Assembly (NCBI GenBank): GCA_016806645.1
Contig: JACSYO010000389.1
Location: 2,642,001-2,706,000 of the forward strand
Length of the DNA: 64,000 nucleotides
Source: Ophiodon elongatus
Lineage: Eukaryota > Chordata > Actinopteri > Perciformes > Hexagrammidae
Reading direction: 5' to 3'
Shown here: positions 13,790-28,902 of the stretch, piece by piece
How positions within the stretch are numbered: the stretch's first letter is position 1
Layout of the letters: every line of letters starts with the position of its first letter
Position numbers and translations under genes: made by a program
Notes under the pieces: model-generated
Database searches by the model: none
The model's input: only the letters and a program-made list of their open reading frames with translations
Told to the model about the DNA's origin: nothing

Positions 13790-16700
13790 AAAGATACACT
13801 GAGTATGACTTTGTGCACATCAATGTTAATGTTCAGGATGCATTTCTTTCTTGTCATAACATTGTTGAATCAGTCTGGTCAACCCTTCTCCAAAAGCCAA
13901 GAAAAGACAGTCTGACTGTGTCCACTGGTGAGTCACATGCTGTAGCACCCTGTGGTGATCCCTCTTTAGACAGCCTTTAAAGGTCACCCTCTTCTCCAGG
14001 ATAGCTTTGTTTTCTATTACGAGAATCAAATGATCAATAGTCCGTTTATAGTGACAAAACATTTTCAATCACAACAATGAGAACCTCATCTGGACCCGAC
14101 CAAATAATGACCTGATTGATAACTGACAGATTTATTTTAAGATAAATCCAGTCAATATTGCAAAGATGTCCTAAGAAAAGAGAAATTTGAGCATCTACAA
14201 TTCTATGACAATTGGGCACACAAGTATGCTGATGAAGATCATGGGATATGACTGAAAGCTCCAAAACAGCTACCAAATGGACCTCACAGTAAGGTTGATT
14301 TCTCAACTGCTTTTGGAAAGGCCAGGAATGATATCTGAATGGGAATTGACTGACTCAGAAAGAGGTCCTCTCAGTAGACGACGGTACTGACGGAGCAACG
14401 TTTACTTTTGTGTCAAGCCCGATTTATTGGCTCAGTTTACCCTGAACCAAAAAGCCTGCCAAAGTAAAACCATGTCCTTGTGTGTCCCTAGCCAAGGCTC
14501 TAGCCATGGGTTGTACAGTGATTACTGGCCTTAATGGCGGTTTGTCTAGATATGAAAGAGATATTTGGCTCTATTGGCACACTGACACTGTCAACAACAG
14601 GAACACCAGCTGCATCCTCCCTGGTCCTGTTCAGAAATAGCTTGGCCCCAGTCGTGGCCCTGGCCCTGTCCCAGCCAGCAGCCCCCACCATGCAGGCAGC
14701 AGGCCCCGCTCCACATGCCTGGCTAAGAGTCCTCCTGTCCTGGAGGACAGAGGTGTCTCCGAGGTCTGGAAACGACGGGGTAGCAAACATCGCTGACCCC
14801 TCGCTGTACAAGCAGTGTCCTCTGTCACAGAGTCTCGCATCTAATAAAGCTCAGAACAAAATCAAAGTGACAATATTAATCATGTGATGGGGAAAATAAT
14901 TAGAGGGGCAATAAAGGACTGAGTCCCTTGCGCCATCTCCCAACATACAGCAGATAACTGATTACTGCTTGGCTCAATGAGTGATCAAAGGGTGCCGCGA
15001 TGGTTTTGAATGTGGCCATCAGCAGTCAACTACTTCACAGACGCCTGAGATCTGTCAGCAGTTACAGCATAGGTTCCAATCAACTAAATTTAACTCACTA
15101 GTGTCATCACTTCAATATCAGTAACACAGTGTTTCCAATTATTTACCTAGACTGTGGCGGCCCACATTGATTTAATTGTTAACTAGAGAACAGTGTAAAA
15201 ATAGTCATCTGTTACCTAAGTAAAAGTATAAAAGTATTACTATCAAAGGTAAAAGTATACTCATTATGCAGAATGGCCTATTTAATTTTTTTTACTATTC
15301 TTTACTATTTAAGAATTAGGCCATATTAATAATACATCATAGCTTATTCATTGATGTGTATTTTGTATTTAGAATCTCAATCTGCAAAGTAGCCAAAATA
15401 GTAACCAGTATTGTCAAATAAAAATAGTGAAGATAAAAGAACAATATTTCCCTCTGAGAGTATAAAATATACATACAATGGAAATACTCCAATACTTGAG
15501 TAGCGTAAATGTACTTAGTTACATTCGACCACTGCTAGAACAAGATCACAAAAGGATTTACAAGACCACAAAGTTCACTTCATGGATCTTGGCTCTTAGT
15601 TTTGTTCTCAAAGTGCACCAGATTGTGCATTTCCCTTTAACATTTACATTTACATTTCTTTTTATTCTGGAGGTCTGAGTAACTATGTATTTTAAGAACA
15701 CCCATTGTAGAATTTACCGTAAACCACTTACATTGTATTTAAAGTAACCAGGCTAATAAACAACAAACCTCAAAAAACATCAGAGGATTCCCTGCTTAAT
15801 CATTTTGTCCAACAAATCAATCAAACTGCTCTTTTCAAGGTGTTGAAGCGGAATTCCCTCATTAGAAAATGCCACAAAGGCCATTGATTGTTTTCATGTC
15901 TTTGACATGGCCGGATGCTCATAAGCAGTATTCTTCAGAGGCATTAGTCATCCACACCTGGCTGTGTAGATCAAAACCCCACTCTGGTCAAATCATCACT
16001 CTTCCAGTGTCTGATTCATAGAAAGAAAAGGCCCGCCCTGCCCCGACTGTCTGCACGCATGGAGCCCCGGGAAACCTGGTGTTTCTCTCTCTTGTTTACA
16101 GATCGACTGCATCTCTGGGAGAAGCCGGGCGACAGGCTGTGACAGACTGATGGATGATGTGACACTCATGTGTCATCCCTGCGAACCCACTCCCCCAATC
16201 TCCCCTCACCCACTCACACTCTCCGCCCGAGGTGAGGATGGAGGAGTGCATGTGGTAATGCATGTAGATCAAGCTCAAAGTTGCATCGTTATTCCAAATC
16301 GTGCATGTGTATGCGAAGGAAAGCCTGATGGGTAAATGGTGGGCGGCTGTCAGCTCGCCTGATTGTTAGCGGCTTGATGACAAGGCTAGACCCGCCGCGG
16401 TTGATGATGCTCAGGAGCGAGGGGGAGCAGACGCGATGGGTGACAAATAGAGGTGACAGGACACAAGGGTGTCAAACGAATCTGCATAGAAATGAGCAAG
16501 CCCCCCACGCCCCCCCCCCCCCCAAAAAAAAATTACACATCTCAAGATGTCATTGCAAAGATAAGACGAAGTTGCCCATCGGGGCTGGATAAAAAATACC
16601 GACACGGTCAGCCAAAGGACGATGCCTGAAAGATCACAGACCGTAGTCCCACTCTGGAGAAAATGTCATGCATAACTAACGATCATTGACTCCTCAATGC

Positions 16701-19700
16701 TGCTGCATATTAAGTCACAACAACAATCAGCAGGATGACTTAGTACAGGGTAAAAGCTCCTCATCTAAAAAAAAAAAAGAATACTTGTAAAACAAACCCA
16801 AAAAAAGATTTCTCCATAATGTTAACGATATTTAATTAGAATTGGACTTTCAGTCTGGGTAATAGGCCTGTTGAAATTCAAATTAAGAGCTTAAACTCTC
16901 TCACACATGTCTGTAAAGTGAGTAAACAGCTCGAAGTAATATTTTGTATGCTGTTTTTATGGACTAATCTTCTTATATTGATTTTACCTACCCTGTCATC
17001 ACTTAGACCCTCCGACCAAATGTTTACAGAAAAGACAGCAATTAGAGGGCCACTGGGCTCGGATTCAGTATCGAATGACAAAGATTTCTTATGAAACGTT
17101 TTCAACCACACCTGTGTCCACGGCAGCAAGGGAGATCAATTACGAACCTGTTACTTTGTGAAAATACTATTCACTTTTTTTGCATTTGCAGAAACAAATC
17201 TGTCTGTTGAAAGACGAATACTCTACGTTTTTTTGACCTTGCAACGCCATTTGAAGCGATCACAATTATTTGAGGCGAAAAGGAAATAAATAGGGGTGCT
17301 CCTTACTGTCTTTGCCACTATTCGGTTCCTCACCTGTGAATGATTACTGTCAGAGGACATTAGTTGCCTATTTCCCAGTAAATTAGGCTCTGATTTTGAA
17401 GGCAACCAGATGTGGCTTGGCAGGAGCCCTGATGGCATTCGTCATCTTCTCTCTGCCTCCGCATTAAAAGTGGCCTCTGCTATGCAATGCTGTTGGTCAA
17501 TGAGGCTTCAGTGCGCCGCGGCTTCGTTGATTTGCTCATGCACCTCTTCACAAGTCTCTTCTCTCCCACCACCATTGTCTGCATCGTATTGTTTTTAGCC
17601 ACACTGGTAACTTCTTATTGACAGACAAAAACTGAGAAAGCCTCAGAGGAAATGTAGGGCTGTCACTGAATATTTCTATGACCCTTATATGCAACCATTA
17701 CATTTAGTTTAGGAAAAAACATTTGAAGTTATACAGTGTTTATTAACTGACTAGGACAACAGTTTTGGCCCTAAACTAATCCAAGAATCCTGAGGGGGTA
17801 AAAAATCCTGTGATGTTTTCCCACCACTGAGCTTGCTAATGGTTTCTATTGTTATGGCAAAATTGAGTTCTGGAGATTAGCTTAAAGCTGAGACATGGTG
17901 AGGTAATTCTCTAAATACACTGAGCGCATCACTGACTGCAATAACATCAAGTCTGTCACGTACACACAGAGGTGCACATATCCTTAGTGGTGGCAATATT
18001 TTCTGATGTGCAGTCGTGCAAAAAATCTTCCACTTGCACAAATATGTCAGAACAAAATCAGCTTCAACCTCAATGAGGATGTGTCCTTCACTTTGTCCTT
18101 GACCGCAGCAACCCTGAATCCTCTCTGGGGTCATTTAAGTAGACGGCGAGCCACTTCCTCTTATCTGTGCATCCAGACCTCCAACAAGCCTTATTGCCCA
18201 ACTTGCCCCGGAGATGTTTGGTCTAGCCATGCACCGACGCCTCCACACCAACACACGATAACACCTATGATCATACATCGACCCATCCATCAGCACAGTC
18301 ATTTTCAGGTGCTTTATAAATGGGGCTAGCATGTTTGCCTGAGAGCACATCGGCTACTTCTAGGAGCCCAGATGGCGGCCTGTCTGCCCCCCAGTGACAG
18401 GGCAGCCAACTCTACACAAAGTGCCCAAAAGGTAATATATAGCCTGGCTGTTGGATACACTCTTATGTTGCACTGCGGTTCAATCCCATGCGAAACGACC
18501 CGTGATACATGAGATATTTTCTCTGCTCAACCGAGATCAACAAATCATGCAATACATGAAATTGATCAACGCGTGTAGTGTCGATATCCTATGATATGTT
18601 TCAGAAGAAAAATGGAGGTCCTCTTAGAAAGATGCAATCTCATATATCATACAATGTTATTGTGAATGCATAAAGAGAAAGCAGTCAGTTGATCTCTGTT
18701 GCACAGTGTTGTCCTTCAAAACATTTTGAGTTCACCCTCTGAGGATATCTAGTTTCTGTGATGGACACAGCGTGGTCTGTCTTCACAAAGCTAAGATTGT
18801 TCAAATTCACAGACCTTAAGTGTGGGATGAAGATGACAAATATATCTGAGGTGGAGATGTGTATAAAATGGTGTAGATGTAGGCATACACTGTGTCTGAT
18901 GATATGATGCAGCCATAAAAACACAGCTTCAGCATCACAAGTTGTAGCTTCAGTTAGGATTTCTATCATAAACAGCAAACATTACATATTTCCAGCCTCT
19001 CAGCTGTGATAATTTGCTACTCTCTTTTTGTCTTAAATAATAGTAGGAGTAAATATATTTGGGTTTTGGATTACTGGTTTGACAAAACAAGTATTGTGAA
19101 GTCAGTGTGTCAGAGTGTTTTTCAATTCTCCGACATTCTATGACCCAAATAAGAACTTTAGAAATCAATCAGCAGATTATTAGATAATAGAACTCATCAT
19201 CATTAGATTATCCCCTTAATATGATGCTATCATACATTTTATAAGTATAAATTAAAAAGTTAATAAGGGGTTTAGTAAGTTCACGAAACTGTGTTAATGT
19301 GTCTGCAAATTTGAGGGAAAACACACTGTTCCTCATTTGGGTCCAGTAACTCAGCATCAGTGGGTCTATGTCTATAATCTTAACACTGATCATGCCAAGA
19401 CCACTTTAAAAAGCCCCACAAACCCCCTTGTTTCTCCCCTCTGCTTGTAACATCCGGATGCCTGACTCTTACACTTCCCTTCATTTTTTTCGGGTCAGTG
19501 CACCCTCACACTCACACTCCCTCTATAGGAAGATAGCAAAGCTTTCACACAACTGTTGCTTTCATCCAAAGCTGCAAAGAGACAAACTGCTCTTTACCTC
19601 AAGGTGCCGCCCTACATATCCAAGCTTCTGCCTCCTGCCCTGTACTCAACTGGTACCAACAATTCCTTAATTCTCTTTGCTTGGTCTTATATTCCCACCG

Positions 19701-20459
19701 CAGATGACCCATTCTCTGGCGGAGACATAGTTTAAATGCAGTCCTCTGGACTTGATGATCTCTATAGTATTGCTAGATTCTAGTTTCTGCTGATCCACAG
19801 AAGTAAGAGGTGTATGTGCATCTTAATCGTTAAACACCAAAAGTGCCCAAAGCTGCCTTTGTTTACCTAGCCCTCCAAGTCGAGCTCATTTGCTACCTAT
19901 CCGTCCTTGAGTCAATTAGCAGCATGCACACCTGACAGATACCAAGCAATATCTGTACCGAGCAATTTATTCTGTCACAGGCTTCGCTGATATCATATTG
20001 TTTCAAGGCTAAATTATTAAACCCTCTCTCTGTTGCACTGCAGACACTGCTTCACTGATGATTTACTATCATGTCGTTTGCCTCTAGTGGGCCTATTCTT
20101 AGTCCCGGTATCATCCTCATCATGTGTTGGCGAGAGAGTTATTTTTAGTCAGGCATGTCACGTGTTGTCAGTGCAAGTGGAGTCTCACAGCTGTAGGCTA
20201 CTGGTACAACATGTTACATATCCACGGCTCCCAGCCTGGAAGAAATGAACTAGCATCTTGTGGATCTCAGGATGCATTCAGTAATTCATCTTTCCAATAA
20301 TTCGGACATATTCATCTAAATGTACATTTTTACTACACTCTGTTGCTCCGCACACACAAAAATAGCCTCCGAGGATTCATGCTGCATGAACGCTGATGGA
20401 GACAAAAACGTACTGCCACGTTCCCAACAGATATCGACTTAATTTTGATAGCTTTCAGT
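13790..20459. other. Intergenic, no gene supported apart from one repeat
   Basis: Apart from the element at 15191-15534 and a poly(C) run near 16510 nothing is recognisable. Frames up to 117 codons show no known motif. Confidence 0.6.
15191..15534. mobile_element. Decayed non-autonomous DNA element (CAGTG...CACTG ends)
   Basis: It contains aagtaaaagtataaaagtat, aaaagtatactcattatgca, ggaaatactccaatacttga, gtaaatgtacttagttac and ends ccactg. These segments belong to a TIR element I recognise as abundant in teleost genomes (the mirror-image form begins CAGTGGTGGAAAGTAACTAA). The left end is shortened relative to that consensus. No coding capacity. Confidence 0.7.
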
Positions 20460-20544
20460 ACTGAACGAGCCATTGTGTGACTGCATTTAGAAAAACACTG
20501 TGAGTTTTTCTTTCTAAATGCAGTCACACAATGGCTCGTTCAGT
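20460..20544. repeat. 34-bp perfect inverted repeat with 17-nt loop
   Basis: The left arm 20460-20493 (ctgaacgagccattgtgtga...) is exactly complementary to the right arm 20511-20544. Within the spacer aaaaac/gttttt could extend the pairing. There are no mismatches in 34 bp. Confidence 0.97.
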
Positions 20545-21866
20545 CATATTGTTTGTCCCAGCAGTCTTTTTAGACGTGTAATTGCATCGTGTCGAATGAC
20601 GACAATCAGCATTCACTACTAAAAAGATTATATTTCATTCTTTGCGTTAAAAGGGTTCAATCTGTTAACAACCTCCACTGACTCCATCCTGCTCTGTAAT
20701 TTATAATGTGTGAACGAGAACCCACACGTTTAATTGAGAGTCATTCAGAAACAATGACAAAGAAATAAATGTTTATGTAATTACTAATTCTCAAGGCTAG
20801 AGGAAACTATACCCTTTATAAATTATGAATTAGAACAGTGTGTATGCTGCTCGAAGGTGTTTCACTTGAAGGTGTTTGAATAATAATTTATGCATTACGC
20901 TGTTTAAGTACCAAATGTATGCAACGGCCACAGTGAAGCATGTGAATGGTGCACTGAAAACTTATTTAATGGTCATTATTCCCACTATTATTGCAGGAAT
21001 CTACTTTTAATTAATTCAGAAAGTTAAGCACACTTAGAATAACAAAGAAACTCTATTTGATGCACATGTTGAGGCACCACAAGTCCAAAGGAGGAAGTGT
21101 AATTATAAAGTATCACTCTGCAATTAGGGTTTTGAATTCCATCTGGGTTCTAAATAAACCGGAGCAAAACAACAAAGTACTCCTACAGAACAAAGAGCTG
21201 TGAGATCCATCCACACCTGTAGGAAGCAGAGCTGTTCTCAAGGCCAGAACAATTGATCCCAGGATGGTTAAGTTTAGATGACGAGGGCAACTGACAGCCT
21301 ATAATTTTCCTCGGCAGTATTATCTATAATTTAGCTCATTACATAACACGCAGAGACTGAAATGTGCTCATTTAGGCTCCTTTTCCCCCACTTTCTGAAG
21401 AAGGGAAGGCTTTTCATGCCTTCTTGCTTGATACGACTGGTGGTGCTGCACTGTAATTTTCATCTCAGATCATCCACGGTTATCAGTCATGGTCAAAAGA
21501 CCCACTCGTCCCAAATTGTTTGGCTATGATGGTTTCACAGAGTGGAGGAAAATGAAAAAAGGAGGTGGCCCCGCAAACAAAAGTTTGACTAAGAGGAAAA
21601 GCCATTCATCCTAAAACTTTCTTTTCCTCAAAGTGATGGAGTGTCACAACAGCAGAAGCAGAGAAAATGGGAGGTCATGAGTCATGTCAGCCAAAAGCTT
21701 CCTGAATGGTTCTACGCCACTAGCTGGCTCTAGCACTACTCAGGATTTTCACACTCATGCACATTTTTTAAAGCAAAAAAATAATAAAAAATAAATAAAC
21801 ACGTGATCTTGAGTGAATAATGATGATGCTAATGCTGATGATATGAATGTTATTAAACTAGCTAAT

Positions 21867-22440
21867 TGACTGTATTTAAGAAGTGGACGTAGTTACTGTG
21901 ACATCACTCATTAGTTTGTAGACTACAGTTTTGAAGCGCTGAGTTCGGCATTTCTGGCCGTCGCCATCTTGGATCTTTGGCCGTTGTCGTCTTGGATTTG
22001 TGCGATCAGTGAACGGAAGTGACCATAGTTTGACTGCAGACGAGTGACGCCATGGAAGAGACACCATAGACGGCTCTGATAGCGACCTGTCAATCACAAG
22101 GTAGCCCCGCCCTAAAGCATGCCCTGCTTTGTGGTCTATTCTACTCTTAATGGACCATAATTTATGAAATGAACATCATGCTGTATTGAAGAAGACTTGA
22201 AACTAGAGATTGAGAGCATAAACTCATGTTTACAATGTTTACTAAGCTAATAAATTAAGAGAGAAGTAGAGTCATTTTCTCATGGACTTCTATACAATCG
22301 GACTTATTTTTGCAACCAGAGCAGTAACTCTAAAGTATCAGGGGAAGTATCAGTTCCCTTGATGGCCATTTGAGAGAATGCAAGTTTAAGGCGGTTCGCT
22401 TTTGATGTAGGTTGCCGCCAGCTGCCAACCTACATCACTT
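21867..22440 (+). mobile_element. Dispersed fish repeat, longer copy
   Basis: It starts about ctgtatttaagaagtggac and contains gccgtcgccatcttggat, aatgaacatcatgctgtatt, gtttacaatgtttac, cttctatacaatcggact and tttttgcaaccag. These are hallmark segments of a repeat I recognise as very common in percomorph fish. The truncated copy at 40155-40963 belongs to the same family. No coding capacity. A 12-bp hairpin (22403-22437, around gatgtaggttg) lies at the right end. Boundaries are approximate. Confidence 0.75.
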
Positions 22441-25400
22441 GGTAAAGCTGAAAACACTCTCACCATTTGCTTTCTTCGCAGGGGTTTAATTTTGCTGGTT
22501 CTTTGGCTCTGTGGGTTTTACTTAATCTGCAATACTATTTCAACCTTTTTTTCTCAGATATTTGGACAGAGGGGCTGTGCAACTTCAGTGGACATCTCGA
22601 CGAGTTAAGTCGTGATTGGCTGGTTATGAGGAGAGTTGGCTTTCCGGAGTATGGGATTTTTGTTTTCTTTTAATACGACAGTTACTTTTCCAATGGAAAC
22701 ATTAAGGAGTGTAAGAGGCCATCTTTGAAGTACAGAGATACTGGGGTGTTCTTTCTTCAGAAATATAGAACATATTGGATGGCTGTTGTTTTTGACTGCA
22801 TTAGATTGTACGGTGCACTTGCTATTTTGTCGACTTCCCATACTGTGTGTATGCATATGAATATGGTAAGAGTAGTGCTCCATTCTTAGAACTCCTTATG
22901 CTTTAGATTAGGAGGGCCATTACCAGAGCCTTGTTACTTTGAACATCATGTCTGTTAGGCTTTTAGGAGAACAACAGCCTCGGCTCTGGTACTCATTTTC
23001 TACTGAAATTACAGGCATGACTCATTTAAGCCCATTTCCAACAGATAGGCTCTCAGCCCTTTTTTCTTTTTTTCTTTTTTTTTTATATAAAGGAAATTAA
23101 AATTTGGTACAGCTAAGAGGTGAATGGAAAATTGCTGTAAAAATCTCTCAGGTTATAAAATGCCATTAACAGTTTTGCGATACTGGCAGCCTTTTGAAAC
23201 AAGGATACGCTGTTTAGACTAACATTCAAGGACTGCCATGCAATCATGTTTTGGCAGCAATGACAATGGTCATCTTGACACATTATGACACACAACGTTA
23301 GAGCGCAAAGAAACTATGAAATCCCCAGGTGAAAAATAAGGCAAGCAGCTAAAGGCCAAGAAGGCAGCAAAAATTCTTGACCATTATGTGCTACTCTGTT
23401 TTGTACAGCTACATGCAGCTGTCTGTGTGACATGGGTGACCTTTTGTAATAAAGAATAGGATGGTGACTATAAATGTCAGCTCACCCAGCCAGGCTATAC
23501 TATATGTACTCTTCAACACTAGTAACATTGTACAATTATGTCTCAACTTTCTAAAGTTGTGTTCATGTTTTCAGTGTTTTAAATATACAGCAAAACCAAC
23601 ATTCTTATATCTAGCTTTAAGCAGCCCATGCTGACTATTCCTCCACTATAACTCGCCAATCATTGCCACAGCATGGACCAGTCAGAGTAGGAGGGCTGAT
23701 TGCGGCTCATCAGCCTGTCAGCTGGAAGTGCATACTGAATGGAGCCTACGGTCGAGTGGCTTTCCCCGCTGCCACATTTGCCTCACTTGACTGCAACTCA
23801 AACGGCTGTTGTTTTAGCCTTGAGATCAGTTCAGTTGTAGGAAAAGATGAAAGAAGGTTGATTAGTCGGCGCGTCTCTGCCTGTTTACAGCCTCCATTCA
23901 CACGTGGCCAGAGAGGCTTATCATTTGAAAAGCAGATGAGGACCCACTGTGACAGACCACGTGATCAGCTGCTCTCACTATCCTGCTCCTGCAGCTAGGT
24001 GCCATTGTGCGATGCCATTATAGCTGAGTCTTCTCTACTCCAAGCTGAGCTTATCGTACAGATTTCACTTCTGTGCAGTCCTTGGATCCTATAGAGGCGT
24101 CTCCCAGCATGCACTGCAATCCTCTAGCTACTTAACACGATTTAAAAGTAATGGAAGCAGTTTCAGTTTGAGAATAAAGCATTGCATCTCTTTGTCCAGC
24201 CCACCACTTGTGGTGTGGGAGCTGAATGCTGCTTCCTGCTGAAGCACTTTCCTCGTGATAAAGTGACTGATGCAGGCAGCACCAGCCACAGAGAACGCAC
24301 ATTACATGGGGAGTACATTCAGAGAGCTGCCAAACCCTGAAAACGTTGATTAGCGACATAAAACAGCCTTGGAATAAAATGCCACTCTGTGTACTAAGCG
24401 TATTTGAAAGGTTATAAGAATGCTGATATCTGTAGGTTTTCTAATTTTGGGGAAAATGCTATTTAGTATTAGCTGTTCTACATTTCCAAGAACTGGCAGA
24501 TGCATGCTCTTTTTTATTCAGTGCTCCCAAGGCAGTTCACTGAGAGCTAGAATAGTGCATCAATTGCTCCTGTTGCAAATTAAATCACCAAATTAGCAGC
24601 AAATATCATATTTTGCCTCTCAATTACAGACATTTTAATTAGGGACAGTAAATGTGTTTTGAGTATGCACAGATGCACATCAATACCAAATGTGTTGTTT
24701 TCATTTGCTTGTCTCACTGACTAAAGAAATAGCAGCTGGAGCAGACTGCCTCCCACATAAGTGCATACCAAAACTCCTGATGTCAATATTTTAAATGCAT
24801 TTATTGAAGAGCAGTGATTCTGAAAATGACAGTGTTTGAGAGACCGATGAGAAGTGGTTGGCGAGATTTACTTCGGAGGGAATAACAATTGAGGAAAGGA
24901 AAGTGAAAGCACAGAAGATGAGGCAAGGTCATCCGAAGCTGGGCATCTGTCACTCCGTGGTCCTACATTAATAACTTCAGCAATTCAAACTACAAACTCA
25001 CAGCTCATTCAGCCAATTCATGAGGGAGCATTATTATTTAATGTAAACACAGAATTCATTGAGGTTATATTAAGCGTCAAAGCTCTGAACTCATCAGTCC
25101 CAACAAGCAAGAACCAAGCGTAGCACCGCACAGATGTGAAGGTGTGATAATAAACATAAACTCCCAAGGGGATCGAGCCGACAGGTAGCTGAGCTAGAGA
25201 TAGGACTCGTAAAATGTTATATGACCAGTAAAATCGGTGTAAACAGTGTCACAATAAGAGTTGCAAATGCAGAAGAAGAGAGGTGAGATGAGCACACTTT
25301 AACGTCAGCCATGCCGCCGATAAATACTCAAAAATGTATGCTTGGAACAGATGTTGTCGATAAAATGTTATGTGGATTGATGAGGAGATGACCATCAGTA

Positions 25401-26884
25401 CAATGCATGAATGCTTGAGGTTTGAGAGTAGCAGCAGTGTAAACAGTAATGTAGAGCAGAAGCTCAACAGGTCAATTAGACATATAAAGCTGTTACTTGA
25501 CAACACATTTCTCTTATCAAAGCAGTATTGACGACAAATTTGATGGAGGCCAGTCGATACCACAACACATCAGTATCAGTAAAGTGGTTTCTCACCACAT
25601 ATAATGAGTAGCATGAAAGCATCACAATAAGTGCCAAACAACAAGAAAAGGACCTCAGTCACAACAAGAGAGTAACGCACACTTGTAATGAATCGGTGAA
25701 AATACTGTATTTATGGAAATATATGGATTTAAATTAGATTACTTCAGTGCCAGTGCAGAAATGAGCAATGACACAAGCAGCAGCCAACGTTAGCACACTA
25801 ATAATTAATACACTCAATGGCAGACTGCCATTAACTCAGTCTTATGCAAGTTAACTGTGTTTGCACAAGAATAATATTCTTAACTTGGTGTAGTGAAGCG
25901 TTTGCGATATTAATATAATATTTGGCCTCGGATTTGGCCTAAAAAAGACATCTGACATCCAAAACCAAAAACTATTTGAGGCTCTGATTGGGCTACTGTT
26001 CATACTAATCTGGCAACATGGCAAGAGCCCAAACTAGCTATATGGCCTCACTCTATTTCAGCCTTCACATTATTCAAGTTCCTATTTTTTAACAATAATC
26101 AGTGATCAAAGCAGACAGGTGCAATTGCAGGTGGTGGAGTGGCCATGCAGAGCCCTCAAGGGTAAAATAATGTCCACAACAAAAGCCCTGTGAGGCTCTC
26201 GCTGGCTTTCATCTGGGTGAGGTGAGAGATAAAGAGAGAGAACATGCGAGAGAGCGTTATTACAAGTCCATCTACACTCTTTATCTAATCACTAATGGCT
26301 TTGGAGAGGAGTTTTCAAAAACCATCAACGCTGCTGTTCCACGATGTTTCCCGCAGCATCCCCCTTGCAGCCAGCCATTATGCAAACTAGACTGGAAAAT
26401 ATGCTGTTCCAGTCCCTCCTTGCTCCCTCTCTGTCTCTTTCGTTCCATATGCCACAATCAAGATGACCTTTTTCATGGCGATGGATGCCAAAGTTATAGT
26501 GGTCTCTTGTGCACTGGCAGAAATTTGAACATGTGATGTGACAGCCGGATTTTCAGATCACCCGGGATACATCTAGATCCTTTCAAGGTGACCCCCGGTA
26601 TCTGAGAAAAACAATCTTAATGGGCAGGCTGCCATACAGTAAGACAGACAATAGAAGCTGACTGTCTTGCTGTTCTTTGTGGTAAAGGTCAATATTTCAC
26701 ATGTCTTCCTGAAGGCCACTTCATACCAGCCAGGTACAGCTTTTTCCTGGATCTATACAGAACCATTGTGCGCCCAGTGGATGATTCCTGCCCAGCATGG
26801 CATCATGGGTAGCGCCACGTGGAGAATGACCTTTTCAGCCACGTGTCACCTTCCCATGATCCTCTGGGTGGCTCTCTCAGTGTG

Positions 26885-26997
<113 letters not shown>

Positions 26998-28902
26998 ATG
27001 CTCCAGTGAAGCAATTAGAAATGAAAAAAATATATATGAAAGAGGATCACAGCAAAGTACTGGATTCAAGCACACACACATAGAGAGTCCACAGTTTTTT
27101 TTATGGAGCAGCGGCTGGAAAGTGTTTCGTTTTAATAAAAGAAATGATTAAAAAAAAGGCTTTTAGACAGTTGGTATTAAAATAAAAATGTGTCTGCAAC
27201 AAGAAAAGTTGTGACAAACAAAACAAACTACAGGACATCAGTAACATCAGTAAACAGCTCATGTGGACAACGCATGGTCAATAAAGGCTGAATATTGTGG
27301 AGTCCAAAAAAGCAATCCATGCATTTATAATCAGGTGCAAGCAGATGGTATTAAGAAAACAGGAAACCAAATTCACATTTTCCTTTTTAAAGCATCAGTG
27401 TGTTTTTTTTAATTGTTTGCCTCCTGGGTTTTATCATCAGGACCACGTTTAGACATTTAAAGGGGGGGATAGCAAAGCATTTTTTTCTCTTGTGAAGTAT
27501 CTTGTGCTCTTGATGAAATTACTTTTTCTCAGGGTACATTTCTTGTTATTTTAATCTTTTAATTATTTTTACCATTAATCTTACTTTCTCATTCACTTCC
27601 TGGGGCGATCCAACACAGAGACCTTGAGCTCTTGTAGTCCAGTGGTCTATCTGCTACAGTTTTGCACACGTGACTAAATGTAACATGCTGCTGTTTTATT
27701 GGCAAAAATACAAACTGTTTTATCAAAAAACGTATTAATCTTGCACGAGGATCAAGATGCAACAGGTGCAGTGGTTTCACACAATATAAATTAACTAATT
27801 CACCACTTTTGTATAATTCCATCCAACAATATGGTTGACATGAAGTGAAAATAAATAAGAATAAGAATAATGATTCACTCACTTTATTTACTGACCAAAA
27901 AGACGTAATAAAAGGGAGTTGCGAGTGGTTAAAGGTGTGCAGGATACTTTTTTCCTCTTACAGTCAGAGATTTTAATCTGGAGCATTTGTTCATAAGACT
28001 TTCTGGTGTGCAAGAACTTTTCAATTATTAACTGCGGGTGATGATCTAATCTTGGAATCTCGGAGCACCAAACATGAGTTTTCAAAAACAAAAACGCTCC
28101 CAAAAAGTAATTTCCCATGTGAAGGTGACCACACAAAAAAATATTGAAGCAACGACCCGTTAATTGGATGTATTGTCTATCTCGGGCAAGGTCAAAGTCT
28201 CTGCTCGTTGATTTTCATAGCACAGAAAATTTACATAAGCCAATGACTTTAGCGAATGCTAAGCAGTATGTAATAAAACACATGCAGTTAATGGGCCAAG
28301 ACGCCCCAAAACCATGTGGACTTTTTAACCGTGAACATTCATTTAGTTCCCTTTCTCTGAACAACATGTCCTGAGGGAAGGTTTCAAAACCCTCCAGGAG
28401 AGCGCACCTTTCGCTGGAGTTCAATGGAAGTGAGATAATTACCTTGTTAGGATTTCCTATTGAGTAAACTCCCCAGTGAGCTGCCATGGGAATGGCCATG
28501 CATATATGGATGAACCCCACACTACTCCTTCGCAGCTAGTAACCCACATGTCAGCCGCCTGCCAAATGCATGTATTCTACAGATGTATAGCTGTGGGTTG
28601 GTGGTGGCTGACTAATTGAAGGATGAAGAGGAGGGAGACGGCTACGTTTTAGTGGTTGACAGCCATTTTTCAGAGCAAGTGTAGGTGACAGATGGATGAT
28701 TAGTGTCTTTTCACACTTTGTTTACACATTCCAGGATGGCAGAGAGAGGTGACACCAAAAAAAGATTATTTTTGGCTCTCGGGCAGCCTGCTTGTGTGTG
28801 TTTGTGTGGCCTTCCTCGGGGGAAAGATCAGAATGAGACTCTGCTCGGGTCTGAACATGCACCTCTGCCTCTCCCCTGCTGACTCGGCAGTGCTGATGAT
28901 GA

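Noticed and set aside
18476..18500. B-box-like ggttcaatccc, possible tRNA or SINE head
   Set aside because: No A box at the right distance and no cloverleaf could be drawn.
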